NCBI GenBank assembly: GCA_017635595.1
Contig: JAGBLF010000030.1
Location: forward strand, 1-46,568
DNA: 46,568 nucleotides
Reading direction: 5' to 3'
Source: Alphaproteobacteria bacterium
GTDB taxonomy: Bacteria; Pseudomonadota; Alphaproteobacteria; RF32; CAG-239
The stretch's first letter is position 1; each line of letters starts with the position of its first letter. The notes beneath the pieces were generated by a model that did not search any database, was not told the DNA's origin, and saw only the letters and a program-made list of their open reading frames with translations. Of the stretch, positions 1 through 8,769 are shown piece by piece. A program made the position numbers and the translations under genes.

Positions 1-59
1 ATTCCACCGTTATTTGTTTCATACCCCAGCGGCGATTTATATTTTTTCCATATATCCAT
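1..59 (-). CDS. N-terminal fragment of an unknown protein, running off the left edge
   Basis: The minus strand opens an ATG at position 59 with an ideal Shine-Dalgarno AGGAGG at 70-65, five bases upstream. Nineteen codons are readable (starting MDIWKKYKSPLGYET) with no stop before the edge. A promoter-like pair sits about 160 bases upstream (see 217-245). Too little is visible to assign a family; the hydrophilic, aromatic start does not look like a signal peptide. The call rests only on the ribosome-binding site, the open frame and the promoter. Confidence 0.6.
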   Translation of the reverse strand, partial: MDIWKKYKSPLGYETNNGG

Positions 60-216
60 TTTTTCCTCCTGTTAATTTTGATTTATTCATAAGCTTAATC
101 CTTTCTTTAATATTAAAATTCTTATAAAATGGATACTGATTTTTTTGCCTCCTTTCACCTTAATATGGTTTAAAATATAACTCTATGCAAATGAATACCG
201 CTCCATTTCAGGATAA

Positions 217-245
217 ACTTTATCGCAGAAAATAATGAATGTCAA
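217..245 (-). promoter_or_regulatory. Sigma70-type promoter for the left-edge gene
   Basis: On the minus strand TTGACA (245-240) is followed after 17 bases by TAAAGT (222-217). Transcription would start near 210 and give a leader of about 150 bases before the ATG at 59. The rest of 60-315 is AT-rich with no other feature seen. Confidence 0.5.
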
Positions 246-315
246 GTTTAAAAATAAGAAATATATAATATAATTAAAATATAAACAGAAAATACTTATT
301 AAGAACACAAAAGCA

Positions 316-352
316 AAGCGCCGTTTGTCCTCATTAAGGAGAAACGACGCTT
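316..352 (-). terminator. Intrinsic terminator after the small membrane protein gene
   Basis: An inverted repeat pairs 316-330 with 338-352 (AAGCGCCGTTTGTCC against its near-perfect complement, two mismatches) and is followed on the minus strand by a T-rich tract (TTGCTTTTGTG). It lies 22 bases past the stop of the 374-703 gene. Confidence 0.65.
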
Positions 353-373
353 GTACTTTGTAAGAGAGCTTTT

Positions 374-703
374 CTACTCTTCTTCGCTACATTCAGCCTC
401 GAGCTTTTCAGCATTGACTGAAATTAAAGCAACGAAGATTGTCATTAGGAAAACGGCCACGGCTAAAACACCGCCTTGAGCCGCACCGTAGACACCGATA
501 CCAAACGGCACCAACACCCAATATTTTAGGTATTTCTTGTTTTTAACATCAGCGAACATATACAGCACTGTAGTCGCAAAACCGCACACTGTGATAATGA
601 ATGCAGACGTGATATCGGCACCCAAAAGCAGATATGCTATCAGAGATGCGCAAGTGATGATACCCAGTTTACCACTCTCTTTAAATTTCATGAGCTCTTT
701 CAT
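374..703 (-). CDS. Small three/four-helix membrane protein, unknown function
   Basis: A 109-residue protein not recognised as a named family. It has a short charged N-terminus (MKELMKFKESGK), hydrophobic segments at about residues 13-32, 35-52 and 60-93, and an acidic tail ending ECSEEE, so an inner-membrane location is likely. A second ATG five codons in (position 688) is preceded by AAAGAG and could be the true start, because the first ATG has no clear ribosome-binding site. It is followed by its own terminator and is divergent from the hydrolase gene at 927, so it looks monocistronic. Reality of the gene is supported by length, membrane pattern and terminator; function is unknown. Confidence 0.65.
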   Translation of the reverse strand: MKELMKFKESGKLGIITCASLIAYLLLGADITSAFIITVCGFATTVLYMFADVKNKKYLKYWVLVPFGIGVYGAAQGGVLAVAVFLMTIFVALISVNAEKLEAECSEEE

Positions 704-926
704 AGTTCTATCGTTTTTTTGGTTTAACTTCGAAGTTTGAGAATATGCATTATGTTAAATCCAACAAAAAAGTCGAACGGAAAGAGATGTCATAAATCAC
801 CTATAATCCTTAAAACATAATACTTACTCATACTGCGGGTATTATAAAACTTATTTGTCTAAATTGCAACAAAAAAGCTTTATTTACATAAATTTTTGCT
901 TATACTGATTAAAAACAAGGAGATTA

Positions 927-1673
927 ATGATGTTGACACATACTTATAAAATAGGCTTTACCACGCAATACGAATATATTAAGCATAAAAAAGCCCCAAA
1001 GTTTACGGTGTTATATACGCACGGTTTATGTTCCGATCCGTGGGGCAGCAAGCCGGAAAACGTTAAGCAGTGGTGTGTTGACAATAACATCGATTTTTAT
1101 CGTTATGAGCTGGCCGGACACGGCTCGGATAAGGCCAATTACCCTCAATGTAGTCCCGAAGAATGGCGCAAGCAAATTTTAGAAATTATTGATTCGGTTA
1201 TTAAAGGCCCGATTTTGGTTATCGGCTCATCGCTCGGCGGTTGGCTCAGTATGATGGCCGCTCTTGACCGACCGGAACGCATTATCGGCTTTATCGGGTT
1301 GGCGGCCGCACCGGACTTTACGCATTATTTGCGTGATTATTTATCGCCCGAGCAAAACAAAGAACTGGATGAAACCGGACAAACCGCTTTTGATAATGCC
1401 GACTTTGGCTATTTCTATACGCTCAAATTAATTGACGGCGGCAGCAAAAATTTGGTAGCGCAAGGCGACAGCATAAACATCACCTGCCCCGTCCATTGGA
1501 TTCACGGCATTAAAGATGCTTCTATTCCGTATTGGTATGCCGTTGAGGTTGTTAAAAAAATCACATCCGAAACCGTGATTTTGAAGCTGTTAAAAGAAAG
1601 CAATCACCGCTTAAACGATGAATTTGCCGCCGCAGCTATTGTTGATTCTCTTAATTGGTATTTACAACATTAA
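927..1673 (+). CDS. Alpha/beta-hydrolase family protein
   Basis: A 248-residue cytoplasmic alpha/beta hydrolase. The nucleophile elbow GSSLGG gives Ser102, HGIKDASIP supplies Asp197 and SNHRL supplies His227, so the catalytic triad is complete and correctly ordered. YTHGLCSDPWGS near residue 30 is the oxyanion-hole region. The architecture resembles ABHD10/UPF0227-like esterases; substrate cannot be told from sequence. AAGGAG at 917-922 precedes two adjacent ATGs (927, 930); the second has the better spacing. The next gene begins 13 bases after the stop, so the two are probably co-transcribed. There is no signal peptide. Family assignment is firm, specific activity unknown. Confidence 0.85.
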   Translation: MMLTHTYKIGFTTQYEYIKHKKAPKFTVLYTHGLCSDPWGSKPENVKQWCVDNNIDFYRYELAGHGSDKANYPQCSPEEWRKQILEIIDSVIKGPILVIGSSLGGWLSMMAALDRPERIIGFIGLAAAPDFTHYLRDYLSPEQNKELDETGQTAFDNADFGYFYTLKLIDGGSKNLVAQGDSINITCPVHWIHGIKDASIPYWYAVEVVKKITSETVILKLLKESNHRLNDEFAAAAIVDSLNWYLQH

Positions 1674-1686
1674 AAATGAGCTTAGC

Positions 1687-3351
1687 ATGAAAATTTTTCA
1701 ATATCTAAAATCAAAACTCGGTGTTTTAATCAGCCAACCATTTATTTTATGCTGTATTATGGCGCTGACAATGTGTTTGGCCGGGCAAAAGAAAGTCGAC
1801 AATATGTGGGACTTCCAAAACTACCATTATTACAATGCATTTGCTTTGTTTAATGATACCTCAAATTTTTTGGTTCCAGGAGGTATTAATACTTTTTTTA
1901 ACCCGATTTTAGATATTCCGCTCTATTTATATATTCAATTTTTCAACAATTATCCGACATTAATTTACGCCCTGCAGGGTATTTGGGGCGGATTATTGTT
2001 TTGCGCAATATTTAAAATTACCCTACTCTTCTTTAATCGCTATTCCGTTAAAGCAATTTCTTATGCTTTATTAACAATTTGTATCAGTTTATGCGGTCGC
2101 ATAACATTCACACAGATAGGTTCTTCAACCAACGAAGTTGCCGTTGCCGCCATGGATTTATGGGGAATTTATTTTATTTTAAAAATGATAAAATATCAGC
2201 GTTTGCAAACATGGTATAAATGGATTTTATGTGGCGTTTTTTTAGGCATAGCGCTAGGGTTAAAACAAAATTCGATTACCGTTTGCATTGCCGTCGGGCT
2301 GACTTTAATTTGTATGTATCCCTATATTAAAGGGACTTTCAAACACATTGCACTTTTTGCATTGGGCGGAGTATGCGGCTATATCCTTATCAACGGTTGG
2401 TTCATGTATCAATACTGGCAACAATACGGCAATCCGCTTTTTCCGTTTTTGAACGGCATTTTCAAATCACCTTACTTAGATCAGATAAACTATAATGATA
2501 AGACCTGCCTACCCGAATTATCTTTCAAAACATTCAAATATTATTTGTGGAAATCAACGCAACCGAAAGGTAATTGTGAAAACTTTTTCAGAGATGATTT
2601 TCGCACAAATATATATAATACATTTGCTCTGGTTACACTGGTTTGGGCTCTTTTAAAAAGCCGGATAAGGCACATATATAAGCAATATCCTTTACACGTT
2701 GCCGTTTTTCTGCTTTATAATTTTACTTATTTTATCTGGTTTTTTGCCTTTTCGGTACTGCGCTATATGGTTTTTATTGAAGCTATAGCCGCCATTATGT
2801 TTGTACAAATCTTTCAAATTCAAGCCGTTAAAAACAGATTTTTATGTTTTGTATTTGGGGCAATGTGTTGCGTATTATGCTATTGGAGATTATCATATTT
2901 ACATATTAGACCATATAGACAAGTAGATTCTTATTTTACGATGGAACGCTTAAATTTGCCGGACAATACTTTGGTTAAAATTTATGGCTCACAGTCTTCC
3001 TTCATTATACCTGAACTCGCCAAAAACAATACAAAATTCAAGTCTGTTACTTATTACAACAACCATTGGAATGGTGTTGGTTCTGACTGTGCCGAGCGCG
3101 GTAAGTTCCGTCTACAACGCGATAAAATCGAATCTGGACACAAAGGTCCGGTTGTGTACTTTATTCATGATGAACAATACACCCATCGCATTCAAAGCCT
3201 TGTTGGTAAACGTGACTTTTTTATCAATAATCTGGGGATTGACAGCTTGGAGCCGAATATGTTCTCTTGCCGAAATCTGAGGTACAACGGTGTGCAACAT
3301 TTCTTAATTTGTACTCCAAATGAATATCGAGATATAATTTACGGAATTTAA
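1687..3351 (+). CDS. Multi-pass membrane protein, GT-C glycosyltransferase-like
   Basis: A 554-residue integral membrane protein with roughly ten hydrophobic helices and a soluble C-terminal domain of about 130 residues. Near the N-terminus, after the first helix, it carries DNMWDFQNYHYYNAF, an acidic/aromatic first-loop motif of the kind seen in GT-C fold polyprenyl-phosphate sugar transferases, followed by NTFFNPILDIPLY. I recall similar 'NYHYYN...FNP' proteins annotated only as hypothetical membrane proteins in Proteobacteria. The frame is open further upstream, but the ATG at 1687 (MKIFQYLKSK) is chosen because it lies after the preceding stop and gives a normal membrane-protein start. 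It forms a two-gene unit with the hydrolase. Transfer of a lipid-linked sugar is an inference. Confidence 0.7.
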   Translation: MKIFQYLKSKLGVLISQPFILCCIMALTMCLAGQKKVDNMWDFQNYHYYNAFALFNDTSNFLVPGGINTFFNPILDIPLYLYIQFFNNYPTLIYALQGIWGGLLFCAIFKITLLFFNRYSVKAISYALLTICISLCGRITFTQIGSSTNEVAVAAMDLWGIYFILKMIKYQRLQTWYKWILCGVFLGIALGLKQNSITVCIAVGLTLICMYPYIKGTFKHIALFALGGVCGYILINGWFMYQYWQQYGNPLFPFLNGIFKSPYLDQINYNDKTCLPELSFKTFKYYLWKSTQPKGNCENFFRDDFRTNIYNTFALVTLVWALLKSRIRHIYKQYPLHVAVFLLYNFTYFIWFFAFSVLRYMVFIEAIAAIMFVQIFQIQAVKNRFLCFVFGAMCCVLCYWRLSYLHIRPYRQVDSYFTMERLNLPDNTLVKIYGSQSSFIIPELAKNNTKFKSVTYYNNHWNGVGSDCAERGKFRLQRDKIESGHKGPVVYFIHDEQYTHRIQSLVGKRDFFINNLGIDSLEPNMFSCRNLRYNGVQHFLICTPNEYRDIIYGI

Positions 3352-3356
3352 TGAAA

Positions 3357-3390
3357 CTCCACCGGCTTACACCGGTGGAGCTTCATTTTT
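3357..3390. terminator. Bidirectional intrinsic terminator between convergent genes
   Basis: CTCCACCGG (3357-3365) pairs perfectly with CCGGTGGAG (3372-3380) around a six-base loop. T-rich tracts follow on the plus side (CTTCATTTTTT) and on the minus side (TTTCATTAAATT). It serves the membrane protein gene at 1687-3351 and the barrel gene at 3401-3937. Confidence 0.85.
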
Positions 3391-3400
3391 TGCTAATAAA

Positions 3401-3937
3401 TTAATAGAAATAATAGCGAGCGCCGATTGAAAATTCTTTCGAGTTGGCATAGGCATCACTGTCAACAATCGAGTAGCGATACATAGCTCTGAATCCCCAC
3501 TCAGGTGTCGGATTAAATTCACCGCCAATACCCAAACGTAAAGCATTACCGCTCTCTTTTTGCGTTTTGCCGTTGAATTTCGTTTTGGTATTCATACGAC
3601 CGTAACCGATAGAGCCTAAAATTGCGCCTTCACTAAAATTATAACCATTGACCAAAACATCTGCACCCAAACTGTACAAACGTCCGCGTGCAGTATTCCC
3701 CATAAAAGAATTCTTTTCACGTTTTGAACGTTCGGCAAAAATTTCGACCGAGCCCAAATCAACAAATTTAATACCCGCGTTAATATTACCGATATCATAG
3801 TTATCCGGATACTGATCAGCCACATTGAGTGTTCTGTTTACATAATCAAAACCGACATAAGGCATATATTCGCCGGCCTGTGCCGAAACGGCAAATAAAA
3901 CACTGCAGGCAACGGCTGTTAACAAACTTTTTTTCAT
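3401..3937 (-). CDS. Small outer-membrane beta-barrel protein
   Basis: A 178-residue protein with a clear Sec signal peptide (MKKSLLTAVACSVLFAVSAQA, cleavage after AQA) followed by YMPYVGFDYVNRTLNV. The mature part alternates polar and hydrophobic residues in strand-length segments and ends in an aromatic residue (IGARYYFY), the C-terminal signature recognised by the Bam machinery. Length fits an eight-stranded OmpA-like/opacity-family barrel. A ribosome-binding site AAGGAG lies just upstream of the ATG. It is related in style, and in its C-terminal GARYYFY ending, to the porin at 41004-41639 and to the decayed copy at 41936-42270. Ligand or role unknown. Confidence 0.8.
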   Translation of the reverse strand: MKKSLLTAVACSVLFAVSAQAGEYMPYVGFDYVNRTLNVADQYPDNYDIGNINAGIKFVDLGSVEIFAERSKREKNSFMGNTARGRLYSLGADVLVNGYNFSEGAILGSIGYGRMNTKTKFNGKTQKESGNALRLGIGGEFNPTPEWGFRAMYRYSIVDSDAYANSKEFSIGARYYFY

Positions 3938-4014
3938 ATTATCGTCTCCTTATCATAATATAGGATGTTGTTAACACAAAAAGACTAAAGTTTCGTTAAA
4001 AGATTTAAAATAAC

Positions 4015-4048
4015 GAAAGGAGAAACTCAGGTTTGAGTTTCTCCTTTC
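4015..4048 (-). terminator. Intrinsic terminator after the 4054-4548 gene
   Basis: A perfect 15-bp stem pairs 4015-4029 with 4034-4048 around a GGTT loop. It begins six bases past the stop of the minus-strand gene and is followed on that strand by a moderately T-rich tract (GTTATTTTAAATCTTTT). Confidence 0.75.
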
Positions 4049-4053
4049 TGAAT

Positions 4054-4548
4054 TTAAGATTCATAGAGATTAAACACTTTTTGCAGCGATGCCATCAGCC
4101 ACGTTGCTACCACCACAGTGAAAGCAAGATACTCTACCTTCATTTCATCTGCCGGAATTTCATCTCCCATCACAAAGAATGCGCACTCTATCCCAAGCAC
4201 ATAGCTGGCACTGCACAATGCAATGAAACTGACTTCCTGGCAGGTGCACAACCACATCAGCAGCAATATAAATAAAGCTGCCGAAAGAGACATCCCGAAA
4301 TTTCCCTGTGCGACAACAGCCACTAAATAAATAAGCAGCCCTAAAATCAGGAAAACGATTCGTTCAACCGGAACATCCAGCGCTTTCAGAACTTCTACAG
4401 ATATGAGCAAAAAGCCCAAGACGAGAAGCACGGACATCGCAAATCCAAACATCCCCAGCCAGATAAATGCTGCATTTAAGCCTGTGCTGACTAAAAATAA
4501 TACAACGGCAATCAACCCGTAGTTGCCGAAAATTTCAAGATTTTTCAT
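4054..4548 (-). CDS. Small membrane protein, unknown function
   Basis: A 164-residue protein composed almost entirely of hydrophobic helices: about four to five segments between residues 10 and 150, with short loops. The N-terminus MKNLEIFGNYG is hydrophilic and there is no cleavable signal. Cysteines at the WLCTCQEVSF and ALCSASY segments are unusual for so short a membrane protein. I do not recognise the family. It sits between the barrel gene and tolB, each with its own terminator, so it is likely transcribed alone. Its function is unknown; the terminator and consistent membrane character support it as a real gene. Confidence 0.65.
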   Translation of the reverse strand: MKNLEIFGNYGLIAVVLFLVSTGLNAAFIWLGMFGFAMSVLLVLGFLLISVEVLKALDVPVERIVFLILGLLIYLVAVVAQGNFGMSLSAALFILLLMWLCTCQEVSFIALCSASYVLGIECAFFVMGDEIPADEMKVEYLAFTVVVATWLMASLQKVFNLYES

Positions 4549-4661
4549 AATGATTCACAATGATTAAGATTAAAAATTTTGAATTGGACTAATATAAGCA
4601 CACTTTTGCATTTTTGTCAATATTTTATCTATATATTTCGCAAATTATTTTTTCTTTAACA

Positions 4662-4691
4662 GAAAATGCCGCTTTATACAGCGGCATTTTC
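4662..4691 (-). terminator. Intrinsic terminator after tolB
   Basis: GAAAATGCCGC (4662-4672) pairs perfectly with GCGGCATTTTC (4681-4691) across an eight-base loop, 19 bases past the tolB stop. The flanking minus-strand sequence is AT-rich rather than a pure T-run. Confidence 0.75.
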
Positions 4692-4709
4692 ATTAAATAT
4701 CAAACCGAC

Positions 4710-6029
4710 TTATAACGGCAATAGCGGCGACCAAGCCGGATCGGAAGCTTCCGACGGTGTAATGATTCGACGTTCGTTATATCCGGTCAAGTCAATAGTA
4801 TAGAGTCTAACCGGACTGCCGCGATCTTGTCTGAAGAACATAAGCACACGACCGTTCGGCGACCAAGTCGGTCCTTCTACCAAAAAGCCGTCAGCCAGCA
4901 AACGTTCACCGCTGCCATCCGGTGCCATAACACCGATGTAAAATGCCCCGTTAGCCATTTTGGTAAAGGCGATATAATCGCCGCGCGGCGACCAAACCGG
5001 CGTTGCATAGCGGCCTTTACCGAAACTGATGCGCTCAACATTACTGCCGTCGGCATCCATAATATAAAGTTGCTGATTACCGCCTCTATCCGAATTAAAT
5101 ACGATTTTTGAACCGTCCGGCGAATAGCTGGCCGAAGTATCAATAGCATTACCGAAGGTTATTTGCTTAATGGATTTATTGCGCAAATTCATTTCATAAA
5201 TATGCGTTGCTCCCTTGCTGGCATAACTCATCAAAACTTTAGAGCTGTCCGGGGAAAATACCGGTGCAAACGTCATACCCGGGAAATTTCCCAAAACCTG
5301 ACGGCTGTTATTGGTTAAATCCATCAAATAAACACGCGGATTATTACCGACATATTCCAAATAGGTAATTTTTTGCATATTCGGTGAAAAACGCGGCGTT
5401 AACACCAAATTACGTCCGTCGGTCAAAAACTTGTGGTTTTCGCCATCCTGATCCATCATAGCCAAACGTTTAATCTTACGCGTCGCCGGACCGCTTTCGG
5501 AAACATAAACAACACGTGTGTTAAAATAGCCTTTATCACCGGTTAACCTTTCATAAATGGCATCGGCGACCACATGGGCAATTCGACGCCAGTTATCTTT
5601 AGTCGAAGTAAATGATTTACCCAGCATTTGCTGCGAAGCCGGAACATTCCACAATCTGAAATCAACTTTGAGCTTTTCGCCCGGCAACTCGGTAATTTGG
5701 CTCTGAACCAAAGCCTGAGCCTTAATTGCCTGCCAATCCACAAATTGCGGTTGTTGATCAATCGAGTTCAAAGTTTCGATATAACTGTTTTGCGGAATAA
5801 TCTTGAATAAGCCGCTTCTGTCCAAATCGGCAGTAATAACTTCATGAATTTTGCTGCCGTAATCCCGACCGACCAATTTTGTGAACAGGTTGGAACTGGA
5901 ACCGATCATTTCCGGAACGGCAATCGGCATCGGGTTACGCGATGCGCCGTTGACATCGATTTCCAATTCGGCATACGCCGGCGAAGCCAACAGCATCATA
6001 ACTGCAGTCAGTAAGTATTTGATTTTCAT
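4710..6029 (-). CDS. tolB: TolB, periplasmic beta-propeller of the Tol-Pal system
   Basis: A 439-residue protein with signal peptide [20 protein letters not shown], then the TolB N-terminal domain ([19 protein letters not shown]) and a C-terminal six-bladed propeller. The blades show as repeated WD40-like strands such as [30 protein letters not shown] and [11 protein letters not shown]. TolB works in the periplasm with Pal and the TolQRA motor to keep the outer membrane attached during division. Length matches the family (about 430). It stands alone here: no tolQ, tolR, tolA, pal or ybgF is adjacent, unlike the usual cluster. A ribosome-binding site AGAGGTG precedes the ATG, and a promoter lies at 6086-6115. 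Confidence 0.96.
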   Translation of the reverse strand: MKIKYLLTAVMMLLASPAYAELEIDVNGASRNPMPIAVPEMIGSSSNLFTKLVGRDYGSKIHEVITADLDRSGLFKIIPQNSYIETLNSIDQQPQFVDWQAIKAQALVQSQITELPGEKLKVDFRLWNVPASQQMLGKSFTSTKDNWRRIAHVVADAIYERLTGDKGYFNTRVVYVSESGPATRKIKRLAMMDQDGENHKFLTDGRNLVLTPRFSPNMQKITYLEYVGNNPRVYLMDLTNNSRQVLGNFPGMTFAPVFSPDSSKVLMSYASKGATHIYEMNLRNKSIKQITFGNAIDTSASYSPDGSKIVFNSDRGGNQQLYIMDADGSNVERISFGKGRYATPVWSPRGDYIAFTKMANGAFYIGVMAPDGSGERLLADGFLVEGPTWSPNGRVLMFFRQDRGSPVRLYTIDLTGYNERRIITPSEASDPAWSPLLPL

Positions 6030-6085
6030 TGTACAACACCTCTAACAAATTTAAGAATTGATTTACATTACTATTGATTATCTGA

Positions 6086-6115
6086 ATAGTAAAGTAAAAA
6101 AAAGTTTATAGACAA
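6086..6115 (-). promoter_or_regulatory. Putative tolB promoter
   Basis: On the minus strand TTGTCT (6115-6110) and TACTAT (6091-6086) are separated by 18 bases, placing the start about 50 bases upstream of the tolB ATG. The match is moderate. Confidence 0.4.
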
Positions 6116-6175
6116 CCCATAATTTCGTTGACATTTAACTTAAATCGTTTAACTCTGAATTTAAAGAGAGGACAA

Positions 6176-6637
6176 ATGGATTTATCTGATTTTAATGCAC
6201 AATTAAAACCCTACCGAGCCGTTTTAGGCGTTGATTACGGTTCTAAGCGTATGGGCTTGGCCGTATCCGATTTATTGCGCAGTATTGCCACATCTTATAA
6301 AATTTTGCAACGCAGCTCGTGGCAAAACGATGTGGCCGAACTCAAAAAAATTGTTGAAGAAAAAGAAATCGGCGGGATTATTTACGGTCTGCCGCTGCAG
6401 ATGAACGGCGAAGAAGGCGACATTGCCCGCGAAGTTAAGTCATTTGCCGAAAAACTGGCGGTTGAAATCCCCTTACCTTATGCTTTTTGGGATGAAAGAT
6501 TATCTTCCTCCGCCGTTGAAAGATTCTTAATCGACGAAGTCGATATGTCTCGTCAAAAGCGCAAAAAAATATTGGACGCATCCGCTGCCGCTTACATTCT
6601 GCAAGGGGCTTTGGATGCACTTCAATATCAAAAATAA
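6176..6637 (+). CDS. ruvX: RuvX/YqgF, putative Holliday-junction resolvase / pre-16S rRNA nuclease
   Basis: A 153-residue RNase H-fold nuclease of the YqgF family. The first catalytic aspartate lies in GVDYGSKRMGLAVSD (Asp20), the second acidic position in FWDERLSS, and the last Asp in KKKILDASAAAYIL; GLPLQMNGEEGD is the usual glycine loop. In E. coli the protein processes the 5' end of pre-16S rRNA; a resolvase role has also been proposed. The ATG at 6176 is chosen over one at 6128 because AGAGAGG precedes it at proper spacing and the upstream stretch has no family similarity. It is convergent with malQ, the two stop codons being separated by one base. Confidence 0.93.
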   Translation: MDLSDFNAQLKPYRAVLGVDYGSKRMGLAVSDLLRSIATSYKILQRSSWQNDVAELKKIVEEKEIGGIIYGLPLQMNGEEGDIAREVKSFAEKLAVEIPLPYAFWDERLSSSAVERFLIDEVDMSRQKRKKILDASAAAYILQGALDALQYQK

Positions 6638-6638
6638 T

Positions 6639-8768
6639 CTAACGGCAAATCGCTTTGCGTGCGCTGATAAATTCGGCACTGCTTTCAATATCTTCCAAAC
6701 AAACCGGAAGTTTACGGCGCCAGTTCGGATGCTTATCAATATCCGTTCCCGGCAGATTTTGTAAAACTTCGACACCGAAAATATCTTCGATTTGCGCCAA
6801 ATAAACTTCACTGGCACTCGATGAAACGTATTTTTCAACTGCTTCCATAATCCCGTTCGGATAGCCTTCGCCGTAAATACAGTCGCCCTGACGCGTTTTA
6901 TCTGCAGGCCAAACACCGGCGGCATCCAACGCACTCAACAAACGACGGCGTTCATCTTCACGTCCTTTGTATTGTTCATGACGTTCGGCTTCATCAAGCA
7001 TACCTAAATTATACATTGTTTCAATATCATAGCCGAACCAACGCATTTTCAATGGCGCCATATCGTGCGTGCCGACCGAACTGAAAGTTTTGGCGGCAAA
7101 ATCTTGCGGCATCTTAAAATCGCCAAAGCCGTTCCAGCGTTCTGCCCACAAAACACTCAAAGAATATATGCCGCGCTCATGCAGTTTTTCTACAAAACCG
7201 TCCGGTACGTTACCGATACTTTCGCCGACAATCATGCATTTATTCAAATAGCTTTCCAACGCAACAATACCGAGCATATCATCAAAATTGTAATAAATAT
7301 ACGTACCGTCATCTTCTTTATCCGGAATAATATATAAGCGCATCAAGCCCATAACATGGTCAATGCGCAAAGCACCGGCACCTTCCATAGCCGCGCGCAG
7401 CACTTGGATAAACGGACGATAAGCGTTGGCCTTTAAGGTAAACGGGTTAAAAGCACCCAAACACCATTTTTGTCCTTTCGGGAAAAAGACATCCGGCGGT
7501 GCACCGGCGCCGCAATCTTTAATAAATAAATCGTGACCGCTCCACAATTCGGCACTGTCCTTGCATAGCCCGACCGGTAAATCGCGGTACAAACCGATAT
7601 TTAACCCGCATTTGGCAACTTCGTCATAAACCTTATGCAACTGCTCGGAAGCAACAAATTGCAAAAACTTAAAGTAGCCGATTTCTTTTTGATGCGCCTT
7701 CTTAAATTCGATAACTGTTTTAGATTCCGGATTCTGTAACTCGGCAGGCCATGTGCTCAATCCATAGCTGTACTGATGGCAATATGCCGAATGTAAAGCC
7801 TGATAGGTCGCCAGGTTTTCAAGTTCAGAGCCCTGTTTATCGCAGTAAGAAACAAATTTTTTATATTCTTTCGATTTTATATCGGCCGTAAAGTCGTCAT
7901 ATAATTTTTGCAATATTTCGTTTTTCAGCGTGTAAACACCGACATAATCAATATCGGCAGTTGCCCGCAAACGTTCTATTTCAGCCTGCTTATCTTTAAT
8001 GTATTCCGGTTTAAATCCGATAACTTTTTCTACATCAATGTAAATTGGATTTAAATACAAGCGGCTGATAGAGGCATACGGGCTGGCATTTTCAGGATAA
8101 TCGTGTACCAAAACGTTCAGCGGATTAACCCCGATAACATCCGCCCCCTGATTTTTACATAGGTGCACAAAGTTAACTAAATCGGTAAAATCGCCGACAC
8201 CCCAGTTGCGGTGACTTTTAAGCGAATACAACTGCACGGCAAAACCCCAGATTTTTTTGCGGTTCAAAATTTCCGGAATATAGCAACTGTCCGGTGTTAC
8301 CGCCAAAATCCCGCGGCTTTGTTTTTTACCGCACTTGATTTCTAAATTATAATATTGCGGTGCCATAGCCGTCGTAATCGTAATCCGTAAACGCTTATAA
8401 ACTGCCGAAGCTTTAGTTTTACTTTCCAACTCGGTTACGGTATAATCGACCGAGACATCTTTGCCGGTGCCGTCCGTAACATATAATTCAAATTTATCCG
8501 CCTCATCGGCCTTCAAAACCACATCAAACGATTTATTGTTTTGGCGTACGACATATATGGCCTCCAACGCATATTGCCAGCGTTTATTTTTAATTTTTTC
8601 CAGAAGTTTATCGCTGTCGTCAATACTTTTTAAGGGGTACCCCAAATAATTAACCATTTTACGCAAAACTTCATCATCTATATGATACACTTTTTGGTTT
8701 TGAGCGGCATCACTAAATGTTTTAGCAATACCTAATTCTTGTAATAATAGATCCCAACTGTTATCCAT
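6639..8768 (-). CDS. malQ: 4-alpha-glucanotransferase (amylomaltase)
   Basis: A 709-residue GH77 enzyme that moves maltodextrin segments between 1,4-glucan chains in the cytoplasm. Catalytic residues are recognisable: Asp about 468 in ALRIDHVMGL, Glu about 513 in IVGESIGN, and Asp about 565 in SVGTHDMAP. The segment GAPPDVFFPKGQKW is the family's substrate-site loop. Length is close to E. coli MalQ (694), with the longer N-terminal domain of the proteobacterial subgroup. It is the last gene of a glgB-glgX-malQ operon: its ATG follows the glgX stop with one base between, suggesting translational coupling. No terminator space exists before the opposing ruvX gene. Confidence 0.95.
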   Translation of the reverse strand: MDNSWDLLLQELGIAKTFSDAAQNQKVYHIDDEVLRKMVNYLGYPLKSIDDSDKLLEKIKNKRWQYALEAIYVVRQNNKSFDVVLKADEADKFELYVTDGTGKDVSVDYTVTELESKTKASAVYKRLRITITTAMAPQYYNLEIKCGKKQSRGILAVTPDSCYIPEILNRKKIWGFAVQLYSLKSHRNWGVGDFTDLVNFVHLCKNQGADVIGVNPLNVLVHDYPENASPYASISRLYLNPIYIDVEKVIGFKPEYIKDKQAEIERLRATADIDYVGVYTLKNEILQKLYDDFTADIKSKEYKKFVSYCDKQGSELENLATYQALHSAYCHQYSYGLSTWPAELQNPESKTVIEFKKAHQKEIGYFKFLQFVASEQLHKVYDEVAKCGLNIGLYRDLPVGLCKDSAELWSGHDLFIKDCGAGAPPDVFFPKGQKWCLGAFNPFTLKANAYRPFIQVLRAAMEGAGALRIDHVMGLMRLYIIPDKEDDGTYIYYNFDDMLGIVALESYLNKCMIVGESIGNVPDGFVEKLHERGIYSLSVLWAERWNGFGDFKMPQDFAAKTFSSVGTHDMAPLKMRWFGYDIETMYNLGMLDEAERHEQYKGREDERRRLLSALDAAGVWPADKTRQGDCIYGEGYPNGIMEAVEKYVSSSASEVYLAQIEDIFGVEVLQNLPGTDIDKHPNWRRKLPVCLEDIESSAEFISARKAICR

Positions 8769-8769
8769 T

